Below are positions 53,521-64,000 of a stretch of 64,000 nucleotides of DNA, one piece after another. Source of the DNA: Escarpia spicata (lineage: Eukaryota; Annelida; Polychaeta; Sabellida; Siboglinidae); assembly GCA_963995525.1 (NCBI GenBank), contig OZ023206.1:63150366-63214365 (forward strand), written 5' to 3'. The notes under the pieces are model-generated. The model had not been told where the DNA came from. It saw only the letters and a program-made list of their open reading frames with translations, and ran no database searches. The position numbers were made by a program, and so were the translations under genes. Within the stretch, counting starts at the first letter, position 1. The number at the start of each line of letters is the position of its first letter.

Positions 53521-53960
53521 AAGTCCTATGTTTAAATATTGGACTACCCAATTGTATACTTAAAGTTGAACACACATTTTATATATATCTTATTAACCAT
53601 CTATTTTTATTTCATGTGTATGTATGTCTGTATTAGTCTTACAGGACTCCGTAATACAACATGATGTATCACCCACATGCAGCGAAGCAACTGCATAATT
53701 GTCTGACCGTCACGTGGAGTAACGGTCAGTAGCCTCGATCAAACGGCGTATTATAATTATATTAGCGACCTGCATGGACGGAGCAACCCCTCCCCCCGTC
53801 TTCCGATGTCACCAGTCGAGCCGAGACAGCGGAGGTGAAGTTACCGCGCCGCGGCACCGACACATTTTCTACACCATTAAAAATTTGGGTTCGGCCGCCA
53901 ATGAGAGTTTTTGTGCCCCCGCTAGACTCGCTTTCTGGATCCACCCCTGCACACGCACGC
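53521..53960. other. No gene recognised
   Basis: Includes a short inverted pair (GACCGTCACGTGGAGTAACGGTC near 53,704-53,726) and a GC-richer patch at 53,770-53,950 with no family match. Confidence 0.45.
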
Positions 53961-53964
53961 ACGC

Positions 53965-54259
<295 letters not shown>

Positions 54260-54261
54260 AA

Positions 54262-57200
54262 AAGGTGTAAATCGAGGACATTGGCCAGAATACACACCTT
54301 CAAACCGAGGTCCTACCGCCAACCGAGGACGTCCTCGGTTGGAAATTATATTCAATCCAAGTTCAGGCACGGTTTTAAACGCTTACTAGTGTTTTCCTGT
54401 GTTAATTTGATGTAGACCACGGTTAGCCGTTCAGAGCCTGTTTTTGTGTGATCTGTGTGTGTAACTGTCGAGTCGGCAAAATCTGTCTTCACACACTCGC
54501 TTTGACGCATGACCTCGTTTCTACGGTGAATATCCTGGTCCGAGCCGTTGTTCCGCAGCGTCATTTCGTTGTAGCGCAGTTACGAATATCGGATTCTGGG
54601 CTCACGCTTAACGATCGCCATTCACTAATGGCGAAACGAATACGTATTTGGAAAAAAGAAAATGAAACGTTTTCGCCAATTTAGCGAAAGCAAATTAATA
54701 AACTACTTAGTGTTATCCACAGCATTTGCTTTTTAATTGAAAACATTTAAATAAAGCGTAGCAGTCAGTATAACGCGATCGCGCCCGTTGCGAATAAACA
54801 TCGCCTTTCGTCGTCGTGCTGCGTAAACTGCCGAGTTCTTTGGGACAACCGCACAACTAGGAATCGGTGATCAAAAGTCATAATTTGGTTCCGCGTAGTC
54901 CGCAATGGCGCTGGCTGTCAAATCTACATCGCACTGGCCGACGTTCAGTCAGCGTTCTTGTAACTACACGGGGATCATATTTGGTGAATTTCTGATGCGT
55001 TTGACTACCATACAATGACCTCGTATTGGAAAAATAAATTGACATGCTGGAGTTTGAACTAGTATTAACCAACGCGGACTTACAAACTAGCGTCCATCGC
55101 ATGAAGTGCGATCTGCAAGCGGTGTTGACACGTCGTCCCGTCTCGCGATCCGGTTCGCCCAGGTCGAGGGGTACCGCCACCAACGACAAACAACCCACTA
55201 ATTAATATTTTATCTATCAGCTAAATATAAGATAGTAAGTTTAATAACTGCTAATCGTGCCATGCTTGCAATAACTTGTAACATTATGAATGAAAGAACA
55301 GATCGTCTCGTTTGCATCATCAACATCGTAATGTTTTCAACAACTTTTTTTATCGTCGCTAAGATAATTATGGTTTAAAACAAATGGCATGTCTAAGTTT
55401 AATAATCATAATGAAACACATTGAAACATTGACCCAGCTCCAGTGCCACGTGAACTTCAAGGACTGTCCTTACAAATAAAACAAAATATAATTTATATGT
55501 GTGCTAATTTATTTGTCTTATCAATTTTAATGTTAAATGCATGCAAACAATTTTATAGCATGGACATACTGCTGGATTGTCTTAAATAAATACTTTTTTT
55601 ATTTTTATTTACTTCATGCTTTTACCCCTATTTGTGATTTGGTAAGCATTTTATTTGGCTTGTATTAATACTCTGCTGTGACAGTTGATCATTATCCACC
55701 CATGTTATACTGTATTTTATAAACACCCTCTAGGTGATCATCTTCATGGTTAGGAGTACTGGACGTTTGATGAAGATTGCGTAACTTAGTTTGAACTTTG
55801 TTTGCGATGCTATATAAGTGTACATATGTGCTTTTATGATTGTTCCAAGCTCCGTAAACCCTCCACATGATGCAGTTATGTAATATCTTCTTTAGTGTAT
55901 ATAATTATGTGTACTGCTGTCAACATCTAATAACACTCTTGGGGTATGTAAAAAGATATTTTCAACATTTGGCAAAACCACGTAAATTATATGGCTAAAC
56001 AAATTTGAGACGTTTAGCCAAATTGGCTAATCCAAATGCGATTTGACTAAAGCAATTTTTTTCTTTAGCCAAATTGGCTAAAGCATTTTTACGTTCAGCG
56101 TGAGCCCAAAGACAGCTCTGTTATTCGACGCTTTTTGGTATAACATCTTTTAAGATCTTCCACAAAATATCATATTCACGTATAACGTAATATTCGGCTT
56201 GTATCGGTATACGGATATGAATTCGGAGAGAGGCAGTACTTAATATGAAATCCCCAAAAGGCACTTCACTGACATACCCGATACTAATATGGCGTCCGCT
56301 ACGCACCGTTTATTATACTATAAGTTCTTTGGCATTATCTCACTAACAATGCATTCTTGCCATTAACGCAGCAGTATTTTTTTCTGTATGTACCAATTGT
56401 GTATTGAAAGTCCAATATGTACGTAGGCATATCATCTGTTTAATGAACGTTTAATACATTACCTATTCATTCATTACAAATTAACATATACAACAGTATT
56501 GCACAGGGCAAAATATATGCCTCATATCTGACCGATTCAATATTTCTTATCACATTATGGTTTCATATATACACAAAACATAAAAGTTGTTAACCGGAGT
56601 ACATTGGTCAGAATACATACCTTCTAACCGAGGTCCTACCACCAACCGAGGATGGCCTGTGTTAATTTGATGTACACCGCGGTTAGCCGTTATGAGCCTG
56701 GTTTTGTGTGAACTGTGTATGTATAAATAACTGGCGAATAATCACAAGCTGTCGTCACACATTCACCTTGAGGCTCGTCCTCACTTCACTTAAATAAACA
56801 TATTTGACACTGCTGTAACACATTTATGAATCTCGAATACATCTGTTATTCGACGCTCTTTTGCATTACGTCTTCGCCTTATGAATGATGTTTCAGCAAA
56901 TATCTTCCACTAAATATTGTATTCACGTGACTGACATATAATTATAATTATGTTTTCATATATACACAAAACATAAAAATTGTTAACCGGAGGACATTGG
57001 TCAGAATACATACCTTCTAACCGAGGTCCTACCGCCAACCGAGGATGTCCTGTGTTAATTTAATGTACACCGCGGTTAGCCGTTATGAGCCTGGTTTTGT
57101 GTGAATTGTGTATGTATAAATAACTCTCGAATCATCAAAATTTGTCTTCACACATTCGCTTTGAGGCTCGTCCTCACTTCACTTAAATAAACAACTCTGA

Positions 57201-58710
57201 CACTATCATAACACATTTACGAATGTCGAATACATATGTTATTCGACGCTCTTTTGTATTACGACCGACGTAATACTCGGCTGGTGTCCGTATACAAATA
57301 TGAATTCGGAAAACGGCAGCACTTAATATGAACTTCCACAAGGCACTTCACTGGCACACCTAATATTAAGACGGCGTCCGCTACGCACTGTTTAAACTCG
57401 AAGTTCTTTGGCATAATCTCACTATCAATGTATTATTGCCATTAACACAACACTAGTACTGTATCTATCAGTTGTGTTTTGAAAGTTCAATATGTACGTA
57501 TCAATTGTTTAATGAAAGTGTAATGCATTAGTTATTCATTCATTATAAATTTACATATTGATCCATTGTCCGCTATACTACTGAAAGCATGTCTTAACTC
57601 TTTACTTGGTACAGTAACTAACGTCATAATTGTATCACCGAGTTCGGGTATTTTTCCAGATGATTTTTAACATGCGCATGTAAACCCACTTCTTAAGTCA
57701 AGAGGACATCTTTCTCAAACGACAGTGAATTATTGCCATTAACGAAACAATATGTATTACTATAGTACGTATCAATTGTGTCCTGGTAGTTGAATTTGTT
57801 CGTTTCATTTGTTTAATAGTAATGGGATACATTAACTATCCATTCATTACAAATTTATATCTTCAACAGTGTAGCACAAGGCAAAACATATGCCTCACAT
57901 CAGAACGATTAATTGTTTCTTGTTACACTGTGCTTTTATATATATATAAATCGCAACAGTTGTCAACCGAGGACACTGGCCAAAATACATACCTTCTAAC
58001 CGAGGTCCTACCGCCAACCGAGGACGTCCTGTGTTAATTTGATGTGGACCACGGTTAGCCGTTAAGAGCCTGGTTTTGTGTGAATTCTCGAGACAGCAAA
58101 TGCTGTCTTCAAGCACTCGCTTTGACGCACGTCCTCGGTTCACTTAAACTTAAAGGTGCGGCTCTGACACTGCCATGACACATTTAAGAATCTTGGATAG
58201 ATCCGTTATTCGACGCTTTTTGGTATTACATCTTCGTCTTATGAATGAAGTCTCAACAAAGATCTACCACAAAATATTATATTCACCAGACTAAATTAAT
58301 ATTTGGCAAGTGTCGGTATGCAAATATGAATTCCGAGAGAGGCAGTACTTAACATGAATGACATAACCAATACAAAGATGGTGTCCGATATGCACTGTTT
58401 AGACTCGAAATTATGAAGTTATTTGGCAGTGTCTCATTATCAATTTATTCTTGCCATTAACATGACACTATTTACTACTTTGTCTCAATTGTGTTTTGAA
58501 ATTTCAATGTGTACATATCATTTGTTTAACGAAAGTATAATTCATTTTAATTATTCATTCATTACAAATTTGTATCTTCAACAGTGTAGCACAAGGCAAA
58601 ACGTATGTGTCAAATCTGACTGATTAAATATTTCATATTACACTGTGCTTTTATATATATAGACATAACTGAGGTCTTACCGCCAAGCTAGGTATGTCAA
58701 CAACAAAATA
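54262..58710 (+). repeat. Family of CCGAGG repeats, about five copies
   Basis: A block reading AACCGAGGTCCTACCGCCAA, then CCTGTGTTAATTTGATGTA, CGGTTAGCCGTT and AGCCTGGTTTTGTGTGA, occurs at about 54,290-54,460, 56,590-56,720, 56,980-57,110 and 57,963-58,085, with a fragment at 58,668-58,695. Between them a second block recurs at 56,115-56,580, 56,840-56,960, 57,238-57,560 and 58,205-58,660. It contains TTATTCGACGCTTTTTGGTAT, CGGCAGTACTTAATATGAA and GGCGTCCGCTACGCAC. Together they form an irregular tandem array of 0.4-1 kb units with deletions. No protein is encoded. Confidence 0.88.
54700..56110. other. Unique spacer inside the repeat region
   Basis: AT-rich DNA without a recognisable gene. 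Two copies of the palindrome TTAGCCAAATTGGCTAA occur at 56,014-56,030 and 56,065-56,081. Confidence 0.5.
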
Positions 58711-58979
58711 GAATATGTTATATCATCATTTAAATGGTGCTACATGATGGATAATGATAATTGTAGTTTACTACCCTTTTTGAATTTTTTTGATATCTTC
58801 AATATTTGTGGCGCTATTCAACTTTTAAATCTTAAAATGGTGGCATTTTTTGTCTATTGGTTTTCAGTCCATTTCTTGTGCACAGTCTGCATGAGGACTG
58901 CATTTATTTGATTGGAAAATAGTAATAACATTGGAACCTTTTAACTTACGTACGTGAAATCAAAAATGGTGCAACCCTT

Positions 58980-59590
58980 AAGGAAATGTCAATTTTTGGT
59001 GACCTTGACTTGACCTTCACAGTTGACCTACATTTGGTCCACAACATGGGATTAATTCTTATTAATGACATAATTTAGCTAAAAATTAATTAGGTAATGA
59101 GCACTGTTAATGTTTGAAATATGAATATTGCTAATATAATGAATTTAATACTATGCAACCTTTAAACGGCTATTAGAACTTGACCTATTTATTTGACCTA
59201 TATTTCACATTTGACCTATATACCTGAATTTATGGCATAATTCATTCATAAATGCACCCACTGGATGAATCATGATAAACCCTTTAGGAAATATCAATTT
59301 TGGTGACCTTGCCTTGACCTTCACACTTGACCTACATTCCATTTTGACCTACATACTGGGATTAATTCCATATAAATGACATAATTTAGGTGAAAATTAA
59401 TAAAAAAATTGGCAATTATCATTTGGGTACAAAATTGCTAATATAATTACTTTAATGCTATGTAAACTTGTAAATGGTTATTAGAACATGACCTATTTAT
59501 TTGACCTATATTTCAAATTTGACGTATGTACTGAAATTAATGGTGTAATTAATTAATAAATGTGCACACTGAGTGTGAACATTTTTTTTT
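58980..59590 (+). repeat. 305-bp tandem repeat rich in TGACC words
   Basis: Two units start at about 58,981 and 59,286 (AGGAAATRTCAATTTT). Each contains GGTGACCTTGMCTTGACCTT, then TTGACCTACAT, and later TTGACCTATATTTCA and related words. TGACCT is the reverse complement of the AGGTCA half-site of nuclear receptors. The repeats look non-coding. Confidence 0.85.
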
Positions 59591-59709
59591 ACAAAACATG
59601 ATATCATTGAAAAAACCATTAAGGCAATTTATTATAACGTAAACAGTGCAGCACAATTCATAATATTTTACAAAGGTTAATGTCCAAAACACCAGGTTAT
59701 TATATAAAT

Positions 59710-59925
59710 GTTCATAATTTCACGATAGGTAATGTGCATAAGTCCGTGCAACATGCACTGAAGTTCATAACTTCACGATAGGTAACATGCGTAAGTCCGT
59801 GCAATATGCACTGAATTATAGTTCATAATTCACGATAAGTAATATGCATAAGTCCATGTAATATGCACTGAAGTTCGTAATTTGTGTGTGAAAGTCCACG
59901 AAAGTATGCACTGGGTTTGCTACGA
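59710..59925 (+). repeat. 53-bp tandem repeat, four units
   Basis: Units start at about 59,710, 59,763, 59,821 and 59,873 with GTTCATAA, followed by TCACGATAGGTAA, GCATAAGTCCRTG and ATGCACTGAA. The fourth is diverged. Confidence 0.88.
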
Positions 59926-60875
59926 CACCAGCATCTTCTACCATGATCAGAGAACTCTGCCAGTTGCTGATGAGTCGACCCATGCAAGGAGCAATGTCTA
60001 CAATTCTCAGTTTAATAGCAGCTTTCATTATGTGAGCATATTTTCACTGCACATAACTTCCAGTTGAGCAACGAATGTGAGGTAAGCATAACTATAGCCG
60101 CTACCCATTTCTGCTGATATCACAGCTCAGCTCTGCCAGTTGTTGAAGAACAGAAACATCCTAGTAGCGACGTCTACATTTCTCAAAGTCATGTAGCAAT
60201 GTTCTTGAAGTGTGCACATTGTTATTCCACGTAAATTTTAGTTGAACAATGGATATGAAGCGACTATGATGCCAGACACTTCTGCAGAGATCAAAGAGCT
60301 TTGTCAATTCTTGAAGAGTTGACCCATACGAGCACTTATTGACATTGGTGCAGCCCCACAGCTGTTTCCTGTTAGGTACAGTCTCGTGCGTGGGTAAGTC
60401 AGTAATTTGAAAATTTGCTTTACAAATACAATAGCAATTTCTAAATAAATATTCTTAGAATATTTTAACAATGATGATTTCAAATTGAATCAGAATTTAA
60501 TTTTGAAAGGTAAAGAAAAACATTTGCAAATTTTGAGCTGTATATATATGAATGAAAGGTTGTCTGCCAAGGAGGATTAAGACTTGACATGGATGGTTTA
60601 TTGCATGCAGTTGAAGTTATGTATACAGTGAGATCAACGCCAAAGGTGTTAATCATCAACACAGAAACAAATGATCTAGACAAAGTTGATGCAAGTGAAG
60701 TAGTGATATGCCAAATTCTATGTTTTGCAGTTGTGTTTTGAAAAGTAATTTTGATTCATAATGGTTGTTTGGGTTGAACTGATTTTTGAAGTGACAATTT
60801 TGAAGATTAAAAAGTGTATTAGAAAAAATAGTGACAGAGTGCACATGTTGTAGCATGAAGAAAGCAGCTAAATCT
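59926..60875. other. No gene recognised
   Basis: Loosely repeated motifs (for example GAGAACTCTGCCAGTTGCTGA near 59,950 and CAGCTCTGCCAGTTGTTGAA near 60,131) suggest diverged tandem copies of about 180-190 bp. No coding sequence is supported. Confidence 0.45.
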
Positions 60876-60884
60876 GATGTTGGC

Positions 60885-61476
60885 ATCGCTTGAAAGCTAT
60901 AATAGCTGCTCTCCTCATGCTACTGACATAGCTCTTCATGCCAATGGTACTCATGTGTCTCTTGCAAAATGCTTTGGAAGAAACAATTAACGATGTGCCC
61001 AGAAATTTATTTTATTTGAATCAGTGATCAGCTGGGCTATTCGTGTACTAACAATGTGCCGAGCTTAGTCAAAATGATTTGGAACAACATAGTGGCTGCC
61101 GGACTTAGGAATTCGTGTTACAATATGGCATATCACTACCTGTAATACAGAAGGTATTGAAGTCAGTTTCTGAGCAAATGATACAATACCTTCTGCCAAT
61201 TCTTCAGGTGCACAGCCATTGCATAGATCATTCGTTCCTATGTCGATTAAAACAAAATTTGGCACCTCTGCACACACAGCTCCAAATTCACGGAACAAAC
61301 CACCCAAGGTAAGTCCCCCTTTTACTAGAAAGACAACCTTGTCAAACATACAAGACAGGAGAAGGTCGGGACAGAAATAGCTGTACTCAGCATTGCTGCT
61401 ACACGCTTCTGACATGCGACCCACAAAACTGTGCCCAACGATTAGCAGCTTGGCCTTGCGTGCTTCGGAATCCATT
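60885..61476 (-). pseudogene. SGNH-hydrolase-like exon, decaying
   Basis: A minus-strand exon begins at 61,476 right after a strong acceptor (TTTTATTTTATTTTCAG). It encodes MDSEARKAKLLIVGHSFVG, in which GHSF stands where SGNH esterases have GDS, and later VLIDIGTNDL, the G-x-N-D block III. These are the first and third conserved blocks of the SGNH/GDSL hydrolase fold. The open frame stops at 61,065. In the same frame it still reads ARHIVSTRIAQLITDSNK and WAHR before further stops, so the C-terminal half is broken. Related SGNH-like genes occur in many copies in invertebrates and an esterase domain also occurs in some CR1 LINE ORF1s. Which origin applies here is not clear. Confidence 0.6.
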
Positions 61477-61479
61477 CTG

Positions 61480-62295
61480 AAAATAAAATAAAAAACAGTA
61501 CATTTCTGCATTTTTGTAATACCACACTTTTCTTAGTGCACACAACATCGATATCACTTCGGTATTGTGATTCACGACAGAAGTCACGTGGAGGCGACAG
61601 TTTGAACATTCTGTCCTTGTTACTTGTATGTGAGTATGCAAGATTGTTTGATATATCTTAACTTATCTTTATCTTCACCACCAGAATTCCTGAGTGTTTG
61701 TGGCATGAAATACAAATCACAACAAGATGTTATGATTCACATAAAAACACCACAAACAAAACAGTAAATATTATTAACATTAACAAAATGGATAGTCAAC
61801 ATGACTATAGACTGAATTATAAAATGTGAATTACAATAATATAGGATTACAGGAATACAGGTGTCAGGTGATGCAAATTAAAGTGGAAATATTAACTGTT
61901 CGTAATTTCTATAATAAAAATACTGATACAGACACAATAATAATATACACGTATTACATTTTATTAACACAACTTATTAAAATTGAACTGTTAAAAATGT
62001 GGATTATTCAGATTAAGAACGTATTCCTATATTGATTGAAAAGGAAGTAGAGCGCACAGCCACGCCCACGGCCACAGTCACAGATGTGACATCATTAGAC
62101 ATCGTCGTAAATGTCACCGTTTTTCGAAATTTTTTAACTTGTCCTAAAAATCTTGATTACTAGAAAACAGTATATGTCCAATCACAACTTTCTAAAATTT
62201 AACTGATAAAAGTGGGGATGGCACAGATTACAATATCGATCGCGCATACGTTAGAATGGCGCCGCGCCTCAGCGCATACATTATAAACAGCCGCT
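61480..62295. other. No gene recognised
   Basis: AT-rich DNA followed by a GC-richer patch (62,040-62,110) with CCACGCCCACGGCCACAG. This is the flank of the Harbinger element. Confidence 0.45.
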
Positions 62296-62459
62296 AAAGC
62301 CCGGCGCACACGAGCGGATCGGCCGCGCGGCGCCAGCTCACGAGGCCAACTGCTGAGCTGTATTTATTATCAGCGTTGCCCGCAGACGAGTGGATCTAGC
62401 TTAGCTGCCAACTCAGCCCACAATGCTCTGCGCAGCTTCACTCGCGATAAAGGGTAAAC

Positions 62460-63339
62460 ATGGCGTCCATTGGTACCGATGCGGAAGAACAGACGGATGA
62501 ACAGGCGCTGTTATTTCTCTTACTGGTAAGAAGACGGCGACGCTTGGCAGCAATGCGATCCAGGCATATTTGGGAAAGAAGCTGGATCAGAAGACGGGAA
62601 GGGAGGGGAGTATATGGCACGCTGCTGCGTGAACTGGATGCAGAGGACCCGGAGATGTTTCGGCGTTACCACCGCGTTGATCGGGAATCATTCCGAACGA
62701 TCCTTGCCATGGTGAGCCCGCACATCCAAAAGGTGGACACGAATATGCGGGTCAGCATCACCCCAGGTCAAAGACTGTCTGCAACTTTGCGATTTCTGGC
62801 CACTGGTATGCATTTCACTTTCATTTATAATATAGTAATTAATAACTGTCTTTTCCCTACTTCAAAAATATTTAATTAACAATATAATAATAGATTCTCG
62901 AATATTTAGATTCATATAATACATAAGAAACTGGCGGCAGATTAGGTCAAATACTTTTATTTAATCCATCATATAATTGATACACATAGTTAGTAAGAAT
63001 TGTCTGATATGAAAGTTGTTTGTAGCTAACGATTTTATAAATAACTTGTCCTGATAATACAATTTAAAATACCACGAACAAAAATCTATTTTACAATCAT
63101 AATGAAAAACACAAGTCAATATTTTTCAATCTTGAGCAACAGATAGTTTTATCAAACATCAGACAAAGCAAACAATGGAAGTCAAGCATTTGGATATTGA
63201 TGTACAACAGCAATTTTTTTCAGGTGAGAGCTTCGTCAGTCTTTCGTTCGCATACCGACTAGGAGAAAGAACGCTGTCATGCATTGTCGATGAGACATGC
63301 GTAGCACTGGTACATGCCATGAAAAACAAGTACTTGCAG
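62460..63339 (+). pseudogene. PIF/Harbinger transposase, exons 1-2 only
   Basis: Exon 1 (62,460-62,805) starts MASIGTDAEEQ and contains the family's N-terminal pattern: basic RRRRRLAAMRS, WIRRREGRGVYGTLLREL, DPEMFRRYHRVDRESF, and ITPGQRLSATLRFLATG. It ends at a GTATGC donor in phase 1. Exon 2 (63,224-63,339) starts after TTTTTTTCAG. It completes the Gly codon and reads ESFVSLSFAYRLGERTLSCIV and ETCVALVHAM, the HTH region of Harbinger/HARBI1-like proteins, ending at KYLQ and a GTAGAT donor in phase 0. The DDE catalytic exons should follow, but only 218 bases lie before the stop codon of the convergent gene. The copy therefore probably lacks its catalytic domain. Confidence 0.78.
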
Positions 63340-63557
63340 GTAGATAATAATCCATTTAATAGTAATGATAAAATACTGACTTCTTATGCGTCAATATCGT
63401 TGGAAATCAAGCTAGCAATAATTTTAGCAATGAAAAGTGAAATATTCCGGCGAAGACGGTGAAGATCACGAATATGGAAAAAACAACATCAGATCAGCAA
63501 CATCCTATTTTACGATGCACGGAAAAACTACAAGCTTTTCACATACGAAATGGTACA

Positions 63558-64000
63558 TCACTGGTAATTAAAGACGTTGGGTGAGTTTTGACTATTTGGA
63601 GGAGAGAACATTTGACCAGTTGGCGAGGGACTGGATTGGGTTTGCTGAATGGGACCAGGGAAGATTTGCGTCTGTTGCACGGGGAATACCTGTGGTTGTG
63701 GCTGCTGGAAAAGTGTCCCCATCTGTGCCTGGAATAGGATGTTGCTGATCTGATGCTGTGCTATACATCTAGTTCTAGCATCTAACTTCTCTAACGTTTC
63801 GCCTACGTAAGTGCCATAACTGGCACACTCCCCAGATAGCTTTGCTTTTTTGCTTTCGTTCCTTTCCGAAATTGAATTCGCAAGACCCTGCATCACTCTA
63901 AACTCTTCCTCGTCCCTTTTCTTTTTTTGAGACTTTTGCCTCTGTTTAAGGGGTAGCTTGGTCGACTTCGGTGTCGACGTCATAGCCCCCTCTTCTGCCA
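63558..64000 (-). CDS. Harbinger accessory protein (MADF/Myb-like) C-terminal exon, partial
   Basis: The minus strand is open from the window edge to a stop at 63,558. An internal Met lies at 63,983, and the frame continues upstream of it without a stop. The peptide has a basic segment (KQRQKSQKKKRDEEE), an FRVMQGLANSISER helix, a BESS-like pattern (LDARTRCIAQHQISNILFQAQMGTL), and a glutamine/proline-rich tail. PIF/Harbinger elements encode a second DNA-binding protein of this layout that helps the transposase enter the nucleus and bind DNA. The MADF or Myb-like domain should lie beyond 64,000. The frame is intact as far as seen. Confidence 0.65.
   Translation of the reverse strand, partial: AEEGAMTSTPKSTKLPLKQRQKSQKKKRDEEEFRVMQGLANSISERNESKKAKLSGECASYGTYVGETLEKLDARTRCIAQHQISNILFQAQMGTLFQQPQPQVFPVQQTQIFPGPIQQTQSSPSPTGQMFSPPNSQNSPNVFNYQ

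Larger units (their letters stand above)
62298..64000 (+). mobile_element. PIF/Harbinger transposon, right part outside the window
   Basis: A TAA followed by AGCCCGGCGCACACGAGCGG at about 62,288-62,310 has the form of a 3-bp target site and GC-rich Harbinger terminus. The element then carries a transposase start (plus strand, 62,460) and a convergent accessory gene (minus strand, from beyond 64,000 to 63,558). The other terminus is not in the window. Only two transposase exons fit between the left end and the accessory gene, so the element appears internally deleted. Confidence 0.7.

Overview
This window is eukaryotic, AT-rich and intergenic in character. It holds intron-containing gene structures with GT/AG borders, very long CA/TG and TC microsatellites, several clades of APE-type LINE retrotransposons, pogo and PIF/Harbinger DNA transposons, a tRNA-derived SINE, a long-inverted-repeat foldback element and several satellite arrays. 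The mix of LINEs, HECT-, THAP-, YqaJ- and SGNH-type relics and a mucin-like membrane protein fits an aquatic invertebrate, and I would guess a mollusc. The sequence alone does not prove the phylum. No prokaryotic operons, tRNA genes, rRNA genes or CRISPR arrays were seen.

Layout. 0-6 kb: a dead LINE, a 33-bp minisatellite of about 33 units, and two exons of a decayed HECT E3-ligase-like gene on the minus strand. 6-14 kb: CATCGC satellite, a broken THAP exon (+) beside a broken YqaJ-type nuclease (-), an 18-bp minisatellite, a SINE, a small inverted-repeat element and a GTAATTAC-rich hAT-like element. 14.6-17.6 kb: a repeat module plus a long-TIR foldback element, then a second copy of the LINE tail locus carrying only one 33-bp unit. 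18.3-24.7 kb: nested LINEs, with two nearly full copies of one family in opposite orientation, the second inserted into another LINE. 27-28 kb: about 1 kb of TG repeat, then a 72-bp near-perfect palindrome.

The one gene that reads as intact is at 33.2-38.2 kb (+). Six exons with consistent phases encode a predicted 394-residue type I membrane protein: signal peptide, CUB-like cysteine domain, acidic calcium-loop-like motif, long Thr-rich mucin stalk, one transmembrane helix and a very short tail.

40-48 kb holds LINE 3' ends, an unrecognised candidate exon, and a second inverted copy of the module-plus-foldback pair found at 14.6-16.8 kb. 48.2-49.9 kb is a pogo-type transposase broken by one stop and two frameshifts, with an expanded 36-bp coding repeat. 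50.1-53.5 kb is a LINE with gag-like, endonuclease and RT regions but a mutated RT active site. 54-60 kb is repeat-rich: a CA/TG mirror hairpin, a dispersed/tandem CCGAGG satellite, a 305-bp tandem repeat dense in TGACC words and a 53-bp tandem repeat. 60.9-61.5 kb is a decaying SGNH-hydrolase exon. 62.3 kb to the end is a PIF/Harbinger element with two transposase exons (+) and a convergent accessory-protein exon (-) running off the window; the DDE exons appear to be missing.

The genes do not form a pathway. Apart from the mucin-like gene, the window records successive transposon insertion, nesting, decay and tandem-repeat expansion.
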